Part shown: positions 14,637-22,957 of the stretch, in pieces | Position numbering within the stretch: position 1 is the first letter of the stretch | Layout of the letters: the number at the start of each line of letters is the position of its first letter | Assembly: GCF_907163125.1 (NCBI RefSeq) | Contig: NZ_OU015319.1 | Span: 186,001 to 250,000 of the forward strand | Length of the DNA stretch: 64,000 nt | Direction: 5' to 3' | Origin: Cloacibacterium caeni | GTDB lineage: Bacteria > Bacteroidota > Bacteroidia > Flavobacteriales > Weeksellaceae | Program-made: the position numbers and the translations under genes | The notes under the pieces: generated by a model | What the model was told of the DNA's origin: nothing | Seen by the model: only the letters and a program-made list of their open reading frames with translations | The model's database searches: none

Positions 14637-17234
14637 TTAAAAACTGTATCCTACGGTTAAGCTATAAGTAGTTCCGCGTTTGAAATCGGTCATGATTAAT
14701 GAATTACTGTCTACAGTTACTAAGCTGTTTTCGCCTAAATCTAGTTTGTACGTATCATTTAAGATATTCTGTACAGAGAATTTATAATTCCAGTTTTTAT
14801 TAATCTGATTGCTGTACACAAAATCTAATTGATGGAATGGTTTTTCGTAGATGTTATCTAATTTACTGAAACCTACCCCATAGATTTTTTTCCCTGTAAC
14901 GTTATATACTAATGAAGCCGTTCTAGAGAAATTGTTTCTGTTTTTGGTTTCATATTTTATATCTGCGTTAATGGTAAAAGGAGCTGCACCTTGTAAAGTT
15001 CTTTTTCTATTAGCTTCTGCATCTGTTTCACCAGATTGTGCTGCACTTCTTTTTACTTCGGAATACATTAAAGTAGCATTAGCTCCCAAAGAGAATTTTT
15101 CTAAATTTTCGTGAATTCTTTTCAGGGCAAAAATTCCTTCTAATTCTATTCCTGCAAGAATGGCGTGTTTTGCATTGTAGAAGGTGATGGTTTGTCCGTT
15201 AGAGTTTCCAGAAGCTACGAAAGATCTCTCAATAGCGTTGTCTATTTTTTTAGCAAAAAGGTTTACTGCAAAAAGTTCTTTAGATGTAGGGAAAACTTCA
15301 TATTTTAAATCTAAATTGTAGTTTTCTGAGTTTTTTAAATCTTTGTTACCAATAATATTTTCGTTGTCTGGATTGATATATGTAATCGGCATGTATTCAA
15401 TCAAGATAGGTCTGGTAATGGTTTTACTTGCAGAAAATCTAATGTTAGAAGAATTGTTTAAGGTTTTCTTTACCGATAAACTTGGGAGAATGAAGGTTTG
15501 GTTTCTTTCTAGGTTTATGAATGGCGAATTAGGCAAAGAATCTGAGTTTTTATAACGGGTAAGATTCGTATTGCTTTCTGCTCTCATTCCTAGTAAAATA
15601 TCCCAATTTTGATTAGGTTTATAGTTGAATGTAAGATAACCAGCATTTACCAATTGATACATAAAACTTCTGTATTCAAAATTCCAAGCACTTTCTTGGA
15701 AATAGATTTCATTGTTTTGAATGGATTGATTAAGAGTGTCTTGTATTCTATCAATATCCACCATAATTCCTGCAGCATTGGTATTATTTCTTCCGAAGAT
15801 GAAACGGTAGGAATTAGACCTTTTGTCAAAAAATCCGTTGTAACCTACAGTAAAAGTATAAGGATACTCTTTACCAGATTTTTCACCAAGATTTAGCACA
15901 TATTCTGCATATCCAGAAAAATAGTTTTTACCGTTTACATCTAGATATTGTCTGATGAAGTTATTGCCACCATAAGAAATTTCGGTTTCATTATTTGCAT
16001 TAACTGGAGTTCCGTTAAAGATTTTTCTATCTGGCTGAGAAAAATGGTTATTTACCCAACTTGCACCACCTCTAATTTGGTTTCTTTCATTGATTTTGTG
16101 AGAAGCAAAAAGCTGCACATCTGTAAATCTAGAAATATCTAACTGATTTACACGGAAGAATTCTGGCGCTTGGATCTGGTTGTTTCTATATCCACTAAAA
16201 TCCTGAATCATATTGTCTGCATTCTGTAAGAAAATTGCATTCAAGTTGATTTCTGTTTTTTGAGATTTAAATCCTAAACCAAGTAAAGCCGAAGATTCTA
16301 TTTCGTAATTATATTGGGTTTTATTTAAGTTATTGTTCAGAATAATAGAGTTCCCATTATACACAAACTGGTTCTTTTTACCATTTCTGTATTCATAACT
16401 GCTTCCTTGGTTAATAGAAAATAGTAAACCAAGGCTAGAAGTATCATTTACTCTAAATTTTTGAGCAGTAGTAAAACCAATGCTGGTATTAGGTAAAGAT
16501 TTTACCACATCTACATTCCAAGAATCTTTAAAAGAATGAATAGATTCATCCTTAGTAAATTGATAGTTTTCTGGGATGTAACCTCTAACTTCTGATGGTA
16601 ATTTACGATCTTCTGAATTGAGACCTATATAACCTTTCATGGTATTAGCGTTTTCAGAAATTCTGAAATTTCTAAAACTACTCACGGAATTTACACCTAC
16701 AGAAAATTCTACTTTGCTGAAAGGCTTTTCGTAAGTGAGGGTTTCTATGTCAAATGTTGCTCCTGCAAAATCTGCGTATAAGTTAGCATTGAATGTTTTA
16801 TAGATATTTAATTTACCTACTACATCTGTAGGAAATTGTTTTAGGGCAATAATTTTTTGGAAAGGGTTATTAGATGGAGAGCCTAAATTATTGATAAGTA
16901 GTGTGTTGTATCTTTCTTCTAAGCCGCGTACAAAAATTCCTCTTCCATCTACAGTGTTTATTCCCGTCACTTTAGTAAGACCTTGTTCTACATTTGAAAT
17001 TCCTTTTCTAGAAATTTCTTCTGTTCCCATACTTTGCTTTTGGATGATGGCTTTTTTCTGTTCTACTAAAATTGCGCTTTCAGATTTTTTATTGGCATTT
17101 CCTCTCAGTTGAACTCCTTCTATTACTTTTTCGTCTTTGGTTTTTACCGAATCTGTTTTGGTAGCTTGAGCGAAAACCACTTGTTGCGAAGTCAATAAAA
17201 ATAGGGCTGCTAAACTTATTTTTCTATAATTCAT
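14637..17234 (-). CDS. TonB-dependent outer membrane receptor
   Basis: 865 residues from the ATG at 17232-17234. An in-frame upstream start at 17294 adds 20 residues that would spoil the signal peptide, so it is rejected. The signal is MNYRKISLAALFLLTS... ending VFAQ. A plug domain follows (about 60-190: ISNVEQGLTKVTGINTVDGR, GIFVRGLEERYNTLLINN) and then a 22-strand barrel ending YSLTVGYSF with the terminal Phe. There is no N-terminal carboxypeptidase-like domain, so it is not a classic SusC. It heads an operon with the beta-helix lipoprotein and is divergent from a PhoB-like regulator. Confidence 0.9.
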   Translation of the reverse strand: MNYRKISLAALFLLTSQQVVFAQATKTDSVKTKDEKVIEGVQLRGNANKKSESAILVEQKKAIIQKQSMGTEEISRKGISNVEQGLTKVTGINTVDGRGIFVRGLEERYNTLLINNLGSPSNNPFQKIIALKQFPTDVVGKLNIYKTFNANLYADFAGATFDIETLTYEKPFSKVEFSVGVNSVSSFRNFRISENANTMKGYIGLNSEDRKLPSEVRGYIPENYQFTKDESIHSFKDSWNVDVVKSLPNTSIGFTTAQKFRVNDTSSLGLLFSINQGSSYEYRNGKKNQFVYNGNSIILNNNLNKTQYNYEIESSALLGLGFKSQKTEINLNAIFLQNADNMIQDFSGYRNNQIQAPEFFRVNQLDISRFTDVQLFASHKINERNQIRGGASWVNNHFSQPDRKIFNGTPVNANNETEISYGGNNFIRQYLDVNGKNYFSGYAEYVLNLGEKSGKEYPYTFTVGYNGFFDKRSNSYRFIFGRNNTNAAGIMVDIDRIQDTLNQSIQNNEIYFQESAWNFEYRSFMYQLVNAGYLTFNYKPNQNWDILLGMRAESNTNLTRYKNSDSLPNSPFINLERNQTFILPSLSVKKTLNNSSNIRFSASKTITRPILIEYMPITYINPDNENIIGNKDLKNSENYNLDLKYEVFPTSKELFAVNLFAKKIDNAIERSFVASGNSNGQTITFYNAKHAILAGIELEGIFALKRIHENLEKFSLGANATLMYSEVKRSAAQSGETDAEANRKRTLQGAAPFTINADIKYETKNRNNFSRTASLVYNVTGKKIYGVGFSKLDNIYEKPFHQLDFVYSNQINKNWNYKFSVQNILNDTYKLDLGENSLVTVDSNSLIMTDFKRGTTYSLTVGYSF

Positions 17235-17390
17235 TTTTTTACTTCTTATTTGGCGCAAAGAAATAAAGAAACACGTGCAAGTCTGGTTTAGCAAAAATTA
17301 ATTTTGTTTTAATAAATCTTTACCAAAAATTATTTTATGTTAAATTATTGTGAAGTTTTAAATATTCGTGTTTCCAATGTAAATTTTCAT

Positions 17391-17398
17391 TAATTTTG
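17391..17398 (+). promoter_or_regulatory. -7 element TAATTTTG before the response regulator
   Basis: TAATTTTG matches TAnnTTTG and lies 18 bases before the ATG at 17417, in the 182-base region shared with the divergent receptor gene. A -33 TTG is not clear. No direct repeat recognisable as a regulator-binding box was found by eye. Confidence 0.45.
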
Positions 17399-17416
17399 AG
17401 AGGTTAAAATGTATAG

Positions 17417-18094
17417 ATGAAAGGAAAAAAGATTCTTTTAATAGATGATGAACAAGATATTTTAGAAATCTTGTCATACAACCTCGAAAAAGAAGGATAT
17501 CAGGTTTTTACAGCTAATAATGGCAATGAAGGCATCGTAAAAGCCAAAGAAATTATCCCAGATTTAATCTTACTAGATGTAATGATGCCAGAAAAAGATG
17601 GGATAGAAACGTGCCAAGAAATGCGTCAAATAAAAGAGCTTCAGAAAACATTGATTGTTTTCTTGTCTGCTAGAAGCGAAGAATTTTCTCAGTTAGCAGG
17701 TTTTGATGCAGGAGCTAATGATTACATTGTGAAAATTATCAAGCCAAAAGTGCTGATTTCTAAAGTTAATGCACTTTTACAACTCACTACACAAGTAGCA
17801 GAACAGTCTAAATTAATAGAACTAGGCGACTTAGTGATTGATAAAGATAATTTTAAAGTCACCAAAAACGGCGAAAATTTCCTACTCCCGAAAAAAGAAT
17901 TTGATTTGTTATATCTTCTAGCTTCTAATACCCAAAAAGTTTTTAAAAGAGAAGAAATTTTAGACAAAGTTTGGGGAAATGATGTGATTGTAGGAGAAAG
18001 AACCATAGATGTACACATCAGAAGATTGAGAGAAAAATTAGGAGATAATTCTATACAGACTCTCAAAGGAATTGGCTACAAATTAGTAGTGTAA
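17417..18094 (+). CDS. OmpR/PhoB-family response regulator
   Basis: 225 residues. The receiver domain (1-120) has the acidic pocket DDE (10-12), phospho-Asp D54 in LILLDVMMPEKDG and the conserved Lys region near YIVKIIKP. The C-terminal winged helix (about 130-225) has the PhoB-type end VGERTIDVHIRRLREKLG. It binds DNA and is paired with the kinase 27 bases downstream. The family in Bacteroidota is often called PhoB-like; control of the divergent receptor and lipoprotein is inferred from position only. Confidence 0.92.
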   Translation: MKGKKILLIDDEQDILEILSYNLEKEGYQVFTANNGNEGIVKAKEIIPDLILLDVMMPEKDGIETCQEMRQIKELQKTLIVFLSARSEEFSQLAGFDAGANDYIVKIIKPKVLISKVNALLQLTTQVAEQSKLIELGDLVIDKDNFKVTKNGENFLLPKKEFDLLYLLASNTQKVFKREEILDKVWGNDVIVGERTIDVHIRRLREKLGDNSIQTLKGIGYKLVV

Positions 18095-18121
18095 TTCTAC
18101 CTTTTTCTCAGAAAATGTAAT

Positions 18122-19141
18122 ATGAAAATTCATAGACTTTCACTTTTTGCAGCATGTATTCTTACTTCTGCTATGGCAATTGTAGCCTTGGCTTTCAATT
18201 ATGTGCAACAAAAAGTGATTGCAGATACACAGTCTTTTTACTTTTATTTAAGCATCAGTCTCGTTTTTATTGCACTGCTTAATTATTTCGTGTTAGAATT
18301 ACTCTTTAATTCTTATGGAAAGAAACAAATCAAGCGAATTTCTGATATTCTCCCCGAAAATATTCTTCAAGAAGAAGAAAATGTAAATTTCCAACAATTA
18401 GGTGAGAGAATCCAAAAAAACGTTTCAGAAATCGACATGATGAAAGAAATGGAAGATTACAGAAAAGAATACATCGGGAATGTTTCTCATGAGCTTAAAA
18501 CACCACTTTTTTCCATTCAAGGTTATGTAGAAACACTGAAAGATGGCGCGGTAGAAAATCTTAACATTAGAGATAAATATCTAGAACGCATCGGGAATTC
18601 TGTAGAACGATTACTGAACATCGTCACCGATTTAGACCAGATTTCTAAATACGAAGCCGCAGAAATTTCCATCAATTATTCTGTTTTTGATATTAATGCT
18701 TTGATAAAAGAAATCTTTGATTTATTAGAAATCGAAGCCCATAAAAAATCCGCAAAATTAGTTTTGCAAACCTCGCAAAATGCTATTATGGTAAGAGCAG
18801 ACAAGCAAAAAATTTCTCAAGTACTTACCAATCTTATTTCAAACGCCATTCATTATTCTAATAGAGAAGAAGCTTTGATTAAAGTAATCACCAAAACTGA
18901 GCAAGAAAAAGTGAAAATTATCGTGCAAGATAACGGAATGGGAATCAAGCCAGAAGTCTTGCCTAGAATTTTCGAAAGGTTTTATAGGGTAGAAACCAGC
19001 AGAAACCGTAAAGACGGCGGTTCTGGACTAGGTCTTGCCATCGTAAAACATATTCTAGAAGCTCACCATCAAAGCATTACTGTAGAAAGCAAATATCTGG
19101 AAGGAACGCTCTTCACTTTTTATCTAGAAAAAGCTTTGTAG
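18122..19141 (+). CDS. PhoR-like sensor histidine kinase
   Basis: 339 residues. Two transmembrane helices (about 8-29 and 39-63) flank a very short external loop of ~10 residues, so it has no real periplasmic sensor domain. There is no PAS domain. The H-box VSHELKTPLFSIQGY carries the phospho-His H123. The ATPase part has the N box (LTNLISNAIHYSN) and G boxes (DNGMGI, GSGLGLAIVK). Such short PhoR-like kinases usually sense through a partner protein. It is the second gene of the two-component operon. Confidence 0.92.
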   Translation: MKIHRLSLFAACILTSAMAIVALAFNYVQQKVIADTQSFYFYLSISLVFIALLNYFVLELLFNSYGKKQIKRISDILPENILQEEENVNFQQLGERIQKNVSEIDMMKEMEDYRKEYIGNVSHELKTPLFSIQGYVETLKDGAVENLNIRDKYLERIGNSVERLLNIVTDLDQISKYEAAEISINYSVFDINALIKEIFDLLEIEAHKKSAKLVLQTSQNAIMVRADKQKISQVLTNLISNAIHYSNREEALIKVITKTEQEKVKIIVQDNGMGIKPEVLPRIFERFYRVETSRNRKDGGSGLGLAIVKHILEAHHQSITVESKYLEGTLFTFYLEKAL

Positions 19142-19244
19142 TATTAATTATTTCTGTATATTGGCCCCAGAAAACGCTGGGAATTTAATAAAATCTTTTT
19201 TGAATAAAAATTTATTTTTTTAGAAAGTCAAGTTTCTTTTGTTT

Positions 19245-19252
19245 TATCTTTG
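19245..19252 (+). promoter_or_regulatory. -7 element TATCTTTG
   Basis: TATCTTTG matches TAnnTTTG. It predicts a leader of about 70 bases before the ATG at 19331. The preceding gap also holds a small CCCAG/CTGGG hairpin near 19165-19180, a weak candidate for the end of the kinase transcript. Confidence 0.5.
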
Positions 19253-19330
19253 TAACCGAAATTTTAAACATCAAAATCAATAAAAATACTTTAATACAAT
19301 TAGCTTCTAAATATTAGTAAAAAGTAAAAT

Positions 19331-19912
19331 ATGGTTTATAAAATTAGAGTAATTCTAGATTCAAAAGACAATATTTTTAGAGATATTGAAATTAAAGAAA
19401 AGCAAACCCTTTGGAATTTACATAACGGGATTAAAAGTGCTTTCAGTTTGCAAGGTGACGAATTGTCTATGTTCACTATTCTAGACGAAGAAGGAATGGA
19501 AGTAAAAACCGTTCCACTAGAAGACATGAGCGATGATGGCGACGGAGAAATTATGTCAGATGTTTACCTGATGGAAGCCTTCGAAGAAGTAGGTGATAAA
19601 GTGCAGTTTCAGTATGGTCTAATCGATTTATGGGAATTTTTCTGTGAATTGGTAGAGATTATAGACGAGAAACCTGCTGTAAATTATCCTATTACCGTTT
19701 TTAGATTTGGTAACGTTCCATTAAAGGCTCCAGGAAAATCTGGTGGCGCTTCTGGTAAAGCATCAGTTGCTGCTGCTTTCATGGATGATGATTTTGGAGA
19801 TTTAGACGCAGACTTCAAAGATGATTTTGATGACGAGTTTGCTACAGAAGACGAAGAAGAAGATGATGGTTTTGGCGATGATTTTATCGATGAAGGAGGG
19901 GAAGATGATTAA
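19331..19912 (+). CDS. pRiA4b ORF-3-like acidic protein
   Basis: 193 residues. The first ~110 residues resemble the plasmid pRiA4b ORF-3 domain (MVYKIRVILDSKDNIFRDIE, then QTLWNLHNGIKSAFSLQGDE). After a small linker of Gly/Ser/Ala the protein ends in a highly acidic tail of about 50 residues, mainly Asp/Glu/Phe/Gly. Databases often call this family IS1096 passenger TnpR, but nothing here is a recombinase and no insertion sequence is nearby. Function unknown; cytoplasmic. It has its own promoter and a strong terminator. Confidence 0.8.
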   Translation: MVYKIRVILDSKDNIFRDIEIKEKQTLWNLHNGIKSAFSLQGDELSMFTILDEEGMEVKTVPLEDMSDDGDGEIMSDVYLMEAFEEVGDKVQFQYGLIDLWEFFCELVEIIDEKPAVNYPITVFRFGNVPLKAPGKSGGASGKASVAAAFMDDDFGDLDADFKDDFDDEFATEDEEEDDGFGDDFIDEGGEDD

Positions 19913-19932
19913 ATAATATTGAAATTTATGAT

Positions 19933-19963
19933 AAAAATCCGGAAAAATTTTCCGGATTTTTTA
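19933..19963 (+). terminator. rho-independent terminator
   Basis: A 14-bp perfect stem around ATCCGGAAAA/TTTTCCGGAT is followed by a T-run. It ends the acidic protein gene and shields the GH13 promoter immediately downstream. Confidence 0.85.
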
Positions 19964-19992
19964 TTGGTTTTAGCATACAATCACTACATTTG
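19964..19992 (+). promoter_or_regulatory. promoter TTG-N18-TACATTTG of the GH13 gene
   Basis: TTG at 19964-19966 and TACATTTG at 19985-19992 are 18 bases apart, a near-perfect Bacteroidota sigma-A-type promoter. The ATG follows 20 bases after the -7 element. Confidence 0.7.
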
Positions 19993-20012
19993 TTTCGCTA
20001 AAATTTTCAACT

Positions 20013-21362
20013 ATGAAAAAGCTATTTTTATCTGCAATGTTAGGCTTGTCACTAATCTCTTGCAGCGCTTTACAAAATCAGAAAACAATGACAACTGACT
20101 GGAAACACACCACCAACATTTATGAAGTAAACGTAAGACAATTTTCTAAAGAAGGAACCTTCAAAGCTGTAGAAAAAGAATTACCAAGACTTAAAAAAAT
20201 GGGCGTAGAAACACTTTGGTTTATGCCAATTACACCTATTGCTCAAAAAAATAAAAAAGGAACACTTGGTAGTCAATATGCTGCGCAAGATTATACCTCT
20301 ATCAATCCAGAATTTGGGACTTTAGAAGATTTCAAAAGTGTAGTAAATGAAGCTCATAAAATGGGTTTTAAAGTCATCATCGATTGGGTGGCGAATCATA
20401 CGGGTTGGGATCATGTTTGGACCAAAACGCATCCAGACTTTTATTTGATGGATCCTAAAACCAATGATTTTCAAATAGCTTCTGGAATGGATGACATCAT
20501 AGAACTCAATTATCGAAACCCAAAAATGCGTGAAGCCATGATTGAAGCCATGAAATATTGGGTAAGAGAAACGGATATTGATGGGTTTAGATGTGATTTA
20601 GCTTCTTGGGTAGAAGTAGATTTCTGGCAACAAGCAAAACCAGAAGTTGAAACCATAAAACCACTTTTTTGGTTAGGAGAATATGATGAATTAGACAATC
20701 CAGATTATGCTACAGTTTTTGATGCGAGTTATAGCTGGAAATGGATGCATCTAACCAAAGAATTTTATCAGAAAAAATTACCAATTACGGATTTAACGAA
20801 TCTTTTGTCACAGTATTCTGCCATCGGAAACAAAAGCATGAGAGCTTGGTTTACCACTAATCATGACGAAAATACATGGAACGGAACAGAATATGAAAAG
20901 TATGGTGAAATGGCGAAAACTCTAGCCGTATTTTCTGCAACTTGGAACGGTGTTCCTTTGATGTACAACGGTCAAGAACTGCCATTGTTAAATAAAAGAT
21001 TAGAATTTTTTGAAAAAGACCCAATTCCTTGGAATGGCGAAAATAAATTAGAAAATTTCTACAAAAAGTTGTTCGAACTTAAATCTAAAAATCCTGCATT
21101 GAGAGGTGGCGATGACCAAGCAACTACTCAAATTTTGAAAACCACCGCCCCAGATCAAGTTCTGGCTTATCTTAGAAAAAATGGAAATGACGAAGTTTTG
21201 GTAATCCTTAATTTATCAGATGCTCAACATTTGAAAGTGCAGATTTTAGACGAAACGGTAAAAGGAAAATTCAAAAGTATTTTCTCTGGTTTGACCACAG
21301 ATTTTGATGCGAAACCTACCATAGAAATGTACAAGTGGGAATATATTGTTTTCGAAAAATAA
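20013..21362 (+). CDS. GH13 alpha-amylase-family lipoprotein
   Basis: 449 residues with a lipoprotein signal (MLGLSLISCSALQ, Cys17). A GH13 barrel is visible with all catalytic residues: nucleophile D195 in GFRCDLASWV, acid/base E223 in WLGEYDEL, and D285 in TTNHDENTWNG. VIIDWVANHT is region I. A short all-beta C-terminal domain (about 375-449) follows. It should cleave alpha-glucans or malto-oligosaccharides at the cell surface or in the periplasm. It has its own promoter and terminator and is not part of a sus-type locus. Confidence 0.9.
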   Translation: MKKLFLSAMLGLSLISCSALQNQKTMTTDWKHTTNIYEVNVRQFSKEGTFKAVEKELPRLKKMGVETLWFMPITPIAQKNKKGTLGSQYAAQDYTSINPEFGTLEDFKSVVNEAHKMGFKVIIDWVANHTGWDHVWTKTHPDFYLMDPKTNDFQIASGMDDIIELNYRNPKMREAMIEAMKYWVRETDIDGFRCDLASWVEVDFWQQAKPEVETIKPLFWLGEYDELDNPDYATVFDASYSWKWMHLTKEFYQKKLPITDLTNLLSQYSAIGNKSMRAWFTTNHDENTWNGTEYEKYGEMAKTLAVFSATWNGVPLMYNGQELPLLNKRLEFFEKDPIPWNGENKLENFYKKLFELKSKNPALRGGDDQATTQILKTTAPDQVLAYLRKNGNDEVLVILNLSDAQHLKVQILDETVKGKFKSIFSGLTTDFDAKPTIEMYKWEYIVFEK

Positions 21363-21415
21363 AAATTTGTCAGATGTCAGAAGATGGATGTTTGATGTGA
21401 TAATAAAATCAATAG

Positions 21416-21440
21416 AGTCGGGCTTTAGCCCGACTTTTTA
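21416..21440 (+). terminator. terminator, GGGCTTTAGCCC hairpin
   Basis: AGTCGGGC (21416-21423), loop TTTA, GCCCGACT (21428-21435) and a T-run. The loop and inner stem (GCTTTAGC) recur in other hairpins at 21451-21470 and 46855-46874, so this may double as a dispersed repeat. Confidence 0.75.
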
Positions 21441-21450
21441 ATAAATAATT

Positions 21451-21470
21451 CATTTAGACTTTAGTCAAAA
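21451..21470 (+). repeat. CTTTAG-type mini-hairpin
   Basis: CATTTAGACTTTAGTCAAAA is 16/20 identical to 46855-46874 (CAATTTGGCTTTAGCCAAAA). In both, the stem bases covary around the same CTTTAG core. Confidence 0.5.
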
Positions 21471-21478
21471 ATTATGTT

Positions 21479-21919
21479 ATGAACAAAGCTGAACTTTTAG
21501 AACTGGTAAAAAAAAAAATTTCTGAAAAAATTCAGAAATTAGAACAACTCATTGCCGAAACCAGAGCTTCTAATAATGATACCAAAAGTTCTATGGGAGA
21601 CAAGTATGAAACTTCCCGAGAAATGCTTCAGCAAGAAATTAATAACCTTCAGCTTCAACTGAATGAACAACTGAAATCTCAACAGATTCTTAAAAACATT
21701 CAGTCTATTTCTCATAAAACCGTCAATTTAGGAAGTTTAGTGGAAACAGATAAAGGCAAATTTTTTATTGCCGTTTCTTTAGGCGAATTGAGTTTTAACC
21801 AAGAAAAAATATTCATCATTTCGGCAGAATCTCCTTTAGCAAAAGCGATGAATGGTAAAAAAGAAGGCGATGTATTCATTGTGAATAACTTAAATCAATT
21901 CATCAAAAATATTTGGTGA
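21479..21919 (+). CDS. GreA/GreB-like protein
   Basis: 146 residues. The first ~75 form a long coiled coil (KKISEKIQKLEQLIAETRAS, then EINNLQLQLNEQL), as in the Gre N-terminal hairpin. The C-terminal part is beta-rich and ends with SPLAKAMNGKKEGDVFIV, the Gre C-terminal signature that contacts RNA polymerase. Gre factors stimulate transcript cleavage by paused polymerase. The acidic tip is less clear here (NDTKSSMGDKYETSREM may be the loop), so it may be a regulator of the Gre fold and not a true cleavage factor. It precedes thyA by 59 bases. Confidence 0.75.
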   Translation: MNKAELLELVKKKISEKIQKLEQLIAETRASNNDTKSSMGDKYETSREMLQQEINNLQLQLNEQLKSQQILKNIQSISHKTVNLGSLVETDKGKFFIAVSLGELSFNQEKIFIISAESPLAKAMNGKKEGDVFIVNNLNQFIKNIW

Positions 21920-21978
21920 AAATTTCATTAATTTGTAGAAGTCAACTCAGAACTTAGAACCAAGAATATTGAACCATT

Positions 21979-22773
21979 ATGCAAAACTACCTCGATTTAC
22001 TCCAACATATTTTAGACCACGGAACCGATAAAACAGACAGAACAGGAACAGGAACCAGAAGCGTTTTTGGTTACCAATTGCGATATGATTTGTCTAAAGG
22101 TTTTCCTTTGGTAACGACCAAAAAAGTGCATTTGAAGTCTATTATTTATGAATTGTTGTGGTTTCTAAAAGGCGACACTAACATCAAATATCTCACTGAT
22201 AATGGGGTTTCTATTTGGAATGAATGGGCAGATGAAAACGGAAATCTTGGTCCAGTTTACGGAGCACAATGGAGAACTTGGGAAGGCAAAGATGGAAAAG
22301 TGGTAGATCAAATTGTAGAAGTAGTAGAGCAAATCAAGAAAAATCCAGATTCTAGAAGACTTATCGTTTCTGCTTGGAATGCAGCAGAAATTCCAAATAT
22401 GGCTTTAGCGCCTTGTCACGCATTGTTTCAGTTTTATGTAGCTGATGGAAAATTGTCTTTACAACTGTATCAAAGAAGTGCTGATGTATTTTTGGGCGTT
22501 CCTTTTAACATTGCGAGTTATGCGTTGCTTTGTATGATGGTGGCGCAAGTTTGTGGATTAGAAGTAGGAGATTATGTGCATACTTTTGGAGATGTTCATA
22601 TTTACAACAACCATTTTGAGCAGGTAAAATTGCAACTTTCTCGTGAACCTAGAGCATTGCCAACCATGAAACTCAACCCGGAAATTAAAGATTTATTTGA
22701 TTTCGATTTTGAAGATTTTACGCTAGAAAATTATAATCCATATCCTGGAATTAAAGCACCAGTTGCGATTTAA
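21979..22773 (+). CDS. thyA: thymidylate synthase
   Basis: 264 residues, the classic length for ThyA. It makes dTMP from dUMP using methylene-tetrahydrofolate. The catalytic C146 lies in [13 protein letters not shown], with [20 protein letters not shown] and HIYNNHFEQ as further signatures. The 59-base spacer upstream contains repeated words of the AACTTAGAACC type and no clear promoter, so it may be read from the Gre-like gene. Confidence 0.97.
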   Translation: MQNYLDLLQHILDHGTDKTDRTGTGTRSVFGYQLRYDLSKGFPLVTTKKVHLKSIIYELLWFLKGDTNIKYLTDNGVSIWNEWADENGNLGPVYGAQWRTWEGKDGKVVDQIVEVVEQIKKNPDSRRLIVSAWNAAEIPNMALAPCHALFQFYVADGKLSLQLYQRSADVFLGVPFNIASYALLCMMVAQVCGLEVGDYVHTFGDVHIYNNHFEQVKLQLSREPRALPTMKLNPEIKDLFDFDFEDFTLENYNPYPGIKAPVAI

Positions 22774-22797
22774 AAGATAATTTATTAAATATTTAAG

Positions 22798-22849
22798 AAT
22801 CAAAATTTATTTCCTCTAAGATTTAGAGAGTAAATTTTGATTTTTTTTT
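22798..22849 (+). terminator. terminator after thyA
   Basis: AATCAAAATTTA (22798-22809) pairs perfectly with TAAATTTTGATT (22831-22842), followed by seven T. An inner CTCTAA/TTAGAG stem strengthens the hairpin. Confidence 0.8.
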
Positions 22850-22854
22850 AGGAT

Positions 22855-22895
22855 TTTGCCAAAGTTAATTTGAGAATAATTTTAACTTTGGCAAA
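22855..22895. repeat. second hairpin in the thyA-aminopeptidase gap
   Basis: TTTGCCAAAGTTAA (22855-22868) pairs with TTAACTTTGGCAAA (22882-22895), 14 bp perfect. The right arm contains TAACTTTG, which fits the -7 consensus, so a promoter may be embedded in the palindrome. It lies 60 bases before the aminopeptidase start. Confidence 0.55.
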
Positions 22896-22957
22896 GTTTT
22901 TATACGTAACAAAGAGTACATAAATGGGACTAATTAACCGAAATACAAAATTTTAAA

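Noticed and set aside
17235-17294. 20-residue extension of the TonB-dependent receptor
   Set aside because: The extra residues precede a complete signal peptide at MNYRKISLAALF; the shorter start is more natural.
19331-19912. Insertion sequence or resolvase (the family is often labelled IS1096 TnpR passenger)
   Set aside because: No transposase, no terminal repeats and no recombinase motif; only the pRiA4b ORF-3 domain and an acidic tail are seen.
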